Shown one piece after another: positions 54,684 through 61,106 of a stretch of 61,106 nt of DNA (position 1 is the stretch's first letter; every line of letters starts with the position of its first letter). The stretch is from Alphaproteobacteria bacterium (GTDB lineage Bacteria > Pseudomonadota > Alphaproteobacteria > ATCC43930 > CGMCC-115725), in the NCBI GenBank assembly GCA_030041385.1, contig JASHNY010000078.1, positions 1 to 61,106 of the forward strand. The letters run 5' to 3'. Below the pieces are notes generated by a model, which worked only from the letters and a program-made list of their open reading frames with translations, was not told the DNA's origin and ran no database searches. A program made the position numbers and the translations under genes.

Positions 54684-56945
54684 ATGGCGAGCGAAGTGTT
54701 CGTTGACGAGAAGTTCGCGGAGTTGGCCGAACGCCGCGGGCCGCCGCCGGAGTTTTCGGCGATGGCCGGACATGACGGAGCCGGCCGACAAGCCCCGTTT
54801 CTGTCGACGGTGATCGCCAGCCGCGGCGACCGTCGGCTTGCGCTGATCGTGGTTGCGCTGTCGGCGTTCGGTTTCCTGGCCGCGATCCCCTACGCGAAGG
54901 TTCCGCTGCTGCCGGTGGCGGCGTTCATCCCCGCCTACGAGGCGGCGCTGTTCCTGTGCGACGCCATCACCGCGGCGATGCTGTTCGGCCAGTTTCGCTG
55001 GTCGCGTTCGCCTGCTGTGCTGGTGCTGGCCGCGGGTTATGTCTACGACGGGTTTCTGACCGCGACCCACGCCTTGACCTTTCCCGGCAGTTTTTCGCCG
55101 ACCGGGCTGCTCGGCGCCGGAATGCAGACCACCGCCTGGCTTTACATGCTGTGGCACGGCGGCTTTCCGCTGTTCATCATCGGCTATGCCATGCTGAATT
55201 CGCGCGAGGCGGCGGGTGCCGCGCCAATTCCGGAGAACAGGTGCGCCGCCGCCATCGGCATCGCCGTTGCCGCGGTCGCCATACTCTCCGCCGGGCTCGC
55301 CGTCCTCGCCGTCAATGCCGATGCCTTGCTGCCGGCAATCATGAGCGGAAACACCGACAAGACGGTATTGCACTACGTGGTGGCGTGCGTGTGGGTCGCG
55401 GGCATGGCGGCGATCGTGGTGTTGTGGCGGCAGAAGCGGCGCACGGTGCTCGATTTGTGGCTGATCGTCGTCGCCTGCGTCTGGGTGTTCGATGTCGCGC
55501 TCAGCAGCGTCTTCGACACGGCACGCTTCGACCTCGGCTTTTATGTCGGCCGGGGCTTCGGGCTGATGGCGGCGAGCTTTGTGCTCGGGGTGCTGCTGAT
55601 CGAGACCGGCGGCCTGAACAGCCGCCTCGCCGCCGCCAAAGCCTTGCTCGACGAATATGCGCGCACGCTCGAAACCCGGGTGCGCGAGCGCACCGCCGAG
55701 CTTGCCCATTCGAACGAGACGCTGGTCGCCGAAACCGCCGAGCGGCGCAAGGCCGAAGCGCAATTGCACCAGGCTCAGAAGATGGAAGCGCTGGGCCAGC
55801 TCACCGGCGGCCTCGCCCACGATTTCAACAACCATCTCGGCATCATCATCGGCAACCTCGACCTGCTCGGCGGCGAGCTGGATGCGAGCCAGAAGGAGCT
55901 GGTCGACGAGGCGCTCGCCGCCGCGCTCAGCGGCGCCGAACTGACCCGCCGGCTGCTCGCCTTCGCCCGCCGCCAGCCACTGCGCCCCGAACCGTTCGAC
56001 GCCAACGACCTGATCACCGAAATCACCAAATTGCTGCGCCGCACGCTCGGCGAGCGGATCGTGGTCAAGCTGACCCTCGACCCGTCCATCCCGCGCGTCG
56101 TCGCCGATGCGGCGCAGCTCGAAGCCGCGATCGCCAACCTTGCCAACAACGCCCGCGACGCGATGCCCGACGGCGGCGCGCTGACGATCACGACCGGGCG
56201 GCGCCATCTCGACGAAGACTACGCCGCCGAGCATGCCGAGGTTTCGCCGGGCGCGTATGTGATGATCGAGGTCAGCGATACCGGCTGCGGCATGGGGCCG
56301 GAAACCCTCGCCCACATGTTTGAGCCGTTCTTTACGACCAAGGAGCCCGGCAAGGGCACCGGGCTCGGGCTCGCGATGGTGTTCGGTTTTTTGAAGCAGT
56401 CGGGCGGTCACATCAACGCCTACAGCGAGCTTGGCAAGGGCACCACGTTCCGCCTGTATCTGCGCCCGGACGAGACTCCCGCCGACAAGGCCGACCGGCA
56501 TGCGGCGACGGCCGAACCGCTCGCCGGCAGTGGCGAGCACATCCTCGTGGTCGAGGACAATGCCCGCCTGCGCCGGGTCTTGGTGCGCCAGCTCGGCGAA
56601 TTGGGCTACCGGGTGACCGAAACCGGGAACGCCGCCGAGGCGGTCGCGGCGTTCGCCCGGCACGCCGATATCGACCTGCTGTTGACTGACATCGTGATGC
56701 CCGGCGAACTCGACGGCTGCGGGCTGGCACGTGCCTTTATCGAGGCGCGGCCGAACGGCAAGGTCATCCTGACCTCGGGCTTCCCCGGCGCCCGGCTCAA
56801 CGATGCCGAAGTAGTCGGCACCAGCCTGCGCCTGCTGATCAAGCCTTATCGCCGCAAGGATCTCGCACAGGCATTGCGCGAGACCTTTGCCGACCCGTCA
56901 CTGCCCGCTATCGCTCCCGAACTGCCGCAGCCGAACGGAAGCTGA
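54684..56945 (+). CDS. Hybrid sensor histidine kinase with MASE4-like membrane sensor
   Basis: A 753-aa membrane kinase. Residues about 50-310 contain seven or eight hydrophobic helices resembling the MASE4 sensor; 318-365 is a coiled coil (RVRERTAELAHSNETLVAET). The H-box is GGLAHDFNNHLGIIIGNLDL with phospho-accepting H379, N-box ANLANNARDAMPDGG, G-boxes VSDTGCGM and GTGLGLAMVFG. A C-terminal receiver (about 618-735) has D669 in LLLTDIVMPGELDG and K in LLIKPYRRKD. No separate output regulator is adjacent. Converges on the DUF2852 gene. Confidence 0.92.
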   Translation: MASEVFVDEKFAELAERRGPPPEFSAMAGHDGAGRQAPFLSTVIASRGDRRLALIVVALSAFGFLAAIPYAKVPLLPVAAFIPAYEAALFLCDAITAAMLFGQFRWSRSPAVLVLAAGYVYDGFLTATHALTFPGSFSPTGLLGAGMQTTAWLYMLWHGGFPLFIIGYAMLNSREAAGAAPIPENRCAAAIGIAVAAVAILSAGLAVLAVNADALLPAIMSGNTDKTVLHYVVACVWVAGMAAIVVLWRQKRRTVLDLWLIVVACVWVFDVALSSVFDTARFDLGFYVGRGFGLMAASFVLGVLLIETGGLNSRLAAAKALLDEYARTLETRVRERTAELAHSNETLVAETAERRKAEAQLHQAQKMEALGQLTGGLAHDFNNHLGIIIGNLDLLGGELDASQKELVDEALAAALSGAELTRRLLAFARRQPLRPEPFDANDLITEITKLLRRTLGERIVVKLTLDPSIPRVVADAAQLEAAIANLANNARDAMPDGGALTITTGRRHLDEDYAAEHAEVSPGAYVMIEVSDTGCGMGPETLAHMFEPFFTTKEPGKGTGLGLAMVFGFLKQSGGHINAYSELGKGTTFRLYLRPDETPADKADRHAATAEPLAGSGEHILVVEDNARLRRVLVRQLGELGYRVTETGNAAEAVAAFARHADIDLLLTDIVMPGELDGCGLARAFIEARPNGKVILTSGFPGARLNDAEVVGTSLRLLIKPYRRKDLAQALRETFADPSLPAIAPELPQPNGS

Positions 56946-56956
56946 GCGCGTGCCGA

Positions 56957-57442
56957 CTATTGCGGGGGAGCGCTCGGCGCCTCCGGGTAATGGCGGCGCT
57001 CGGCCATGAACTGGTCGAACTCGGCCTTGTCCTTGGCATGGCGCAACCGTTCGAGAAACGCCATGAATTCGCGCTGCTCGTCTTCGAGGCGACGCAGCGT
57101 TTCGGCGCGGTATTCGTCGAAAGCATGGTTGCCGCTCGGCCCCGCACGGTAACCGCCTGCCGGAGGCTGCCGATACGCCCCGCGCCAGCGGTCGGCGGCT
57201 TCATCCATTCGATCCGCGCCGTAACGCATGCGCTCCGCGCCGCGCTGGAGACGCTCGATGCCGCGCTGCATGCGGCGCTGCCAGGGGTCGCCGCCGCTAT
57301 GTGTCCAGCATCCCATTCGTCCGCTCCCTACCAGGAATCCCAACATGATCAGGCCGATTGGCCAGAACATGACGAAGCTCAGCACCATCAGGGCGATCCA
57401 GGCCGGCCGTCCAAGGCCGTCGACGTGATCAACCAAGGTCAT
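56957..57442 (-). CDS. DUF2852 family membrane protein
   Basis: A 161-aa protein with one or two N-terminal membrane helices (PAWIALMVLSFVMFWPIGLIMLGFLVG), then a Trp/Arg-rich soluble part and a coiled-coil tail (DEYRAETLRRLEDEQREFMA). This matches DUF2852, an alphaproteobacterial family of unknown function. ATG 57442 is chosen with GAGG 7 nt upstream. Its 5' region carries the same operator as the upstream tetR gene (57453-57473), so the TetR protein probably controls it. Confidence 0.85.
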   Translation of the reverse strand: MTLVDHVDGLGRPAWIALMVLSFVMFWPIGLIMLGFLVGSGRMGCWTHSGGDPWQRRMQRGIERLQRGAERMRYGADRMDEAADRWRGAYRQPPAGGYRAGPSGNHAFDEYRAETLRRLEDEQREFMAFLERLRHAKDKAEFDQFMAERRHYPEAPSAPPQ

Positions 57443-57452
57443 CGTCACGCCT

Positions 57453-57473
57453 CATGTAAATGTTTCTTACATT
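57453..57473. promoter_or_regulatory. TetR operator copy upstream of the DUF2852 gene
   Basis: Half-sites CATGTAA (57453-57459) and TTACATT (57467-57473) around a 7-nt spacer, ending 10 nt before the DUF2852 start. The same ATGTAA-N7-TTACAT arrangement occurs at the tetR start. Sequence match seen directly; binding is inferred. Confidence 0.75.
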
Positions 57474-57519
57474 CACATAGAGCGCCTCCGAGCGCCTGTC
57501 AATCGGGATCGGCTAACCC

Positions 57520-58161
57520 TCAGCGATTGCCGATCAAACCGAGGCCGCGCAGGTAGATCAGCACGGCCGCTTCGAGCAATTCCTCGGCCGGCATCGGCAA
57601 AGCGCGCCGCCCGGCATCGCCGCGGCCGAACAACGAGGCGATGCCGTGCGACAATGCCCAGATATGGAGGCTCATCATCAACGCCGGCGGCCGCTGCTCG
57701 GCCGGCGCGCGCGCGGCGAGCGCCTCTGCGGCGCGGCGCAATACGGCAAAAGCGCGATCGGAGGCCTGGCGCAATCCGGGATCGCTGTCGAGCGCGAGCC
57801 CGGCCTCGAACATCGCCGAGTAATAGGCCGGCTCATCGCGGGCAAAGCTGAGATAGGCGCGGCCGAGATTTTCAAAGGCGGCAAAGGGTTCCGGCCGGCC
57901 GTCGTTCCAGGCCCGCTCCAGATGCGCCTCGAACAATTCGAAACCCCGCCGCGCGACATCGGCAATCAATGCGTCGCGGTCGCGGAAATGCCGATACGGC
58001 GCCGCAGAACTGACCCCCGCCCAGCGCGCAGCATCGGCAAAGGTGAACCCTGCCGGCCCCTTTTGCGCAATCAGATCGAGCGCAGCATCAATCAGCGCCT
58101 CACGCAGATTGCCGTGATGATAGCCGCGCCGCCCGCCCGGCGGCTGTCGCGTCCAGCTCAT
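57520..58161 (-). CDS. TetR-family regulator with WHG-type C-terminal domain
   Basis: A 213-aa repressor. The N-terminal DNA-binding domain starts YHHGNLREALIDAALDLIAQ (14-33), with the HTH at about 38-60 (FTFADAARWAGVSSAAPYRH). The C-terminal ligand domain resembles the WHG family (SLHIWALSHGIASLFGRGD). ATG 58161 is the family start and lies inside the operator palindrome, with no clear Shine-Dalgarno before it, so the mRNA may be leaderless or nearly so. Likely autorepressor that also controls the DUF2852 gene 77 nt downstream. Confidence 0.9.
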   Translation of the reverse strand: MSWTRQPPGGRRGYHHGNLREALIDAALDLIAQKGPAGFTFADAARWAGVSSAAPYRHFRDRDALIADVARRGFELFEAHLERAWNDGRPEPFAAFENLGRAYLSFARDEPAYYSAMFEAGLALDSDPGLRQASDRAFAVLRRAAEALAARAPAEQRPPALMMSLHIWALSHGIASLFGRGDAGRRALPMPAEELLEAAVLIYLRGLGLIGNR

Positions 58162-58179
58162 GTAAAACCATCTTACATG
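58159..58179. promoter_or_regulatory. TetR operator overlapping the tetR start codon
   Basis: CATGTAA (58159-58165), 7-nt spacer, TTACATG (58173-58179): a perfect 7-bp palindrome. On the coding strand its last three bases are the tetR ATG, so bound repressor would sit on the start site. Matches the copy at 57453-57473 in half-site and spacing. Confidence 0.78.
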
Positions 58180-58244
58180 AGCGGCGCGGCAATCGCCGAG
58201 CGCAAACCGCCGGTTGGACGCGCGCGATCGATAAAGTGATTGCT

Positions 58245-58268
58245 TAACTATCGACATCATGATAGTTA
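58245..58268. promoter_or_regulatory. Inverted repeat upstream of arsR-type gene, likely operator
   Basis: TAACTAT (58245-58251) and ATAGTTA (58262-58268) with a 10-nt spacer, 5 nt before the ArsR start; further arms TGATTGCTTAA and GCTTAATCA flank it. Typical place for autoregulation by an ArsR-type repressor; role inferred. Confidence 0.6.
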
Positions 58269-58273
58269 GGCAT

Positions 58274-58630
58274 ATGCTTAATCAAATGCCTGCTCTCGAC
58301 CGTCTGTTTCACGCGCTGGGCGACCCGGCCCGTCGCGCGATGATCGAGCGGCTGAGCCGCGGCCCGGCGCCAGTGACCGAATTGGCGCGGCCCTTGCCGA
58401 TGTCGCTGCCGGCAGCCTTGCAGCATCTCGGCGTGCTGGAGACGGCGGGGCTGGTGCGCTCGGAAAAAATCGGCCGGGTGCGGGTGTGCACGATCGAGCC
58501 GCATGCGCTCAGCCTCGCCGAGCAATGGATCAGCGCGCGGCGCAGCGAGTGGGAGCAGCGGCTCGACCGCCTCGGCGACTATCTCAACACCCTCGACGAC
58601 AAAGGAGACGACGATGGCGCAAACAGGTGA
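58274..58630 (+). CDS. ArsR-family transcriptional regulator
   Basis: A 118-aa winged-helix repressor. MLNQMPALDRLFHALGDPAR is the usual N-terminus of the subgroup paired with SRPBCC proteins; the recognition helix lies in LPMSLPAALQHLGVLETAGL (41-60), wing in VRSEKIGRVRV. It lacks the Cys pairs of metal-sensing ArsR. ATG 58274 is preferred to 58259, which falls inside the operator. It overlaps the AHSA1 gene by 17 nt. Confidence 0.9.
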   Translation: MLNQMPALDRLFHALGDPARRAMIERLSRGPAPVTELARPLPMSLPAALQHLGVLETAGLVRSEKIGRVRVCTIEPHALSLAEQWISARRSEWEQRLDRLGDYLNTLDDKGDDDGANR

Positions 58631-59579
58631 ACCGGGAGGCGACGCCGGTCCTCAGCGGCTGGAGCCGCTCCGGCTGTCGCGCGTCTTCCCGGCACGACGC
58701 GAAACCGTGTTCGCGGCATGGAGCAGCGCGGATCACGTGAAGCGCTGGTTTTGCCCCGAGACCTTTTCGATCCCGCACGCCACGGTGGAGATGCGCGCCG
58801 GCGGCGCTTTCGACATCTGCATGCGCTCGCCTGCCGGCGAAGAACACTGGATCCGCGGCCGGTTTACCGAGGTTTCGCCGCAGCGCCGGCTGGCGATCGA
58901 CATGCGGATCAGCGACAGCGCCGGTACGCCGCTATTCGACGCCCTGACCGAGGTCGAGTTCGCGGAGGCGGACGGCGGGACGCGAATGGACGTGGTGCAA
59001 ACCTACACGCTGATCGACCCGTCGAAGGCATGGATGGTCACGGGCGCACTGGAGGGCTGGCGGTCGACGCTCGACAAGCTGGAACGCGAGGTCGCCCGCA
59101 TGGAGAGTACGCCCGGCGCCGCTGTCCGCTCGGTGGTGCACGCAACCTTCCATCTCGAACGCCGCTACGACGCCCCCGTCGCGCGCGTCTGGCGGGCGCT
59201 TACCGACCCGGCCGCCAAGGCGAAATGGTTTGCCGGCCCACCCGGCAAGTGGACCTTGCTCGAGCGGCACATGGATGTGCGCGCCGGCGGAAGCGAGCGG
59301 CTGAAAGGACGCTGGGACAGCGGCATGGTGACGACCTTCGACGCCGTCTACCACGACGTCGTGCCCGACGAGCGGCTGGTCTACAGCTACGCGATGCACC
59401 TCGACGACCGGAAGATATCGGTCTCTCTCGCCACGCTTGAGTTGAAGCCCGGCGACGGCGCGACCACTCTCTCGGTCACCGAGCAGGGCGCCTTTCTCGA
59501 CGGCTATGACGATGCCGGCGCGCGCGAGCAAGGCACGAGGCAACTGCTTGAGGCGCTTGCGGCCACGATCGAGGCGTAA
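58614..59579 (+). CDS. Tandem AHSA1/SRPBCC-domain protein
   Basis: A 321-aa protein with two AHSA1-type START-like domains fused: about 17-160 (LSRVFPARRETVFAAWSSAD ... GWRSTLDKLEREVARM) and about 172-320 (LERRYDAPVARVWRALTDPA ... EQGTRQLLEALAATIEA). Each alone is a usual one-domain protein that binds hydrophobic ligands. In relatives the partners are normally separate genes behind an ArsR regulator, so this is a fusion. Ligand unknown. Translation is coupled to arsR by the 17-nt overlap. Confidence 0.9.
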   Translation: MAQTGEPGGDAGPQRLEPLRLSRVFPARRETVFAAWSSADHVKRWFCPETFSIPHATVEMRAGGAFDICMRSPAGEEHWIRGRFTEVSPQRRLAIDMRISDSAGTPLFDALTEVEFAEADGGTRMDVVQTYTLIDPSKAWMVTGALEGWRSTLDKLEREVARMESTPGAAVRSVVHATFHLERRYDAPVARVWRALTDPAAKAKWFAGPPGKWTLLERHMDVRAGGSERLKGRWDSGMVTTFDAVYHDVVPDERLVYSYAMHLDDRKISVSLATLELKPGDGATTLSVTEQGAFLDGYDDAGAREQGTRQLLEALAATIEA

Positions 59580-59625
59580 GCCGCGCATCCCGGCGGGATC
59601 GATCCGGCTCCGCCGGGAAGTCCGC

Positions 59626-59655
59626 TTGACGATCGTGTGACAACATGCCGATAAT
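59626..59655 (+). promoter_or_regulatory. Sigma-70-like promoter for thiC
   Basis: TTGACG (59626-59631), 18-nt spacer, GATAAT (59650-59655), about 10 nt before the TPP riboswitch begins. Good match to the housekeeping consensus. The CCCGGCGG/CCGCCGGG stem just upstream (about 59590-59617) may end the preceding operon. Confidence 0.65.
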
Positions 59656-59663
59656 CCGGGCAT

Positions 59664-61106
<1,443 letters not shown>

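Overview
The window is high-GC bacterial chromosome and reads as Alphaproteobacteria. The evidence is the DUF4169 plus ribbon-helix-helix pair, the mreBCD-mrdA-rodA order, the DUF2852 and WHG-type TetR proteins, and the palindromic intergenic repeats of the 'GTCATTGCGAG', 'CTTCGAGACGC' and 'CGTCATCCCGGC' types. I cannot fix the order or genus from the sequence alone; Rhodospirillales- or Hyphomicrobiales-like is a guess. No prophage, insertion sequence, CRISPR array or rRNA operon is visible.

Layout. 1-5471: urea ABC importer urtABCDE, with urtA broken by an in-frame TAG. 5485-7091: an orphan OmpR-type response regulator and an ECF sigma factor. 7117-9596: trehalose synthesis (otsA, otsB) followed by a shrunken remnant of a GH15 gene. 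9817-10789: macrodomain protein, DUF4169 and RHH proteins. 11058-17382: cell-shape operon mreB, mreC, mreD, mrdA, rodA plus an unknown acidic protein. 17494-22473: a branched-chain amino acid type ABC importer with a fused LivM-LivG protein. 22666-28338: MscS channel, tRNA-Val(CAC), gph, glmU, glmS. 28529-36513: Tat-exported phosphoesterase, DUF2784 protein, a Phd/VapC toxin-antitoxin pair, M17 aminopeptidase, GST, alpha/beta hydrolase and two glycosyltransferases. 36535-43908: translation cluster thrS, infC, ridA, rpmI, rplT, pheS, pheT; infC appears to start at AUA. 43965-47755: tandem-GAF nucleotide cyclase and lepA. 47756-49611: a probable structured RNA with a strong terminator, facing a polymorphic-type nuclease toxin and immunity pair. 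49780-54520: GMC oxidoreductase and two amidohydrolases. 54684-59579: MASE4-like hybrid histidine kinase, DUF2852 protein and TetR gene sharing one operator sequence, ArsR regulator and a double AHSA1 protein. 59626-61106: promoter, TPP riboswitch and the 5' part of thiC.

Most of the window is housekeeping. The parts that deserve attention are the toxin/immunity locus with its neighbouring structured RNA (47940-49611), the paired TetR operators (57453-57473 and 58159-58179), the amber-interrupted urtA, the GH15 remnant, and the AUA start of infC. Start codons were chosen by ribosome-binding-site spacing and family N-termini; several are GTG.
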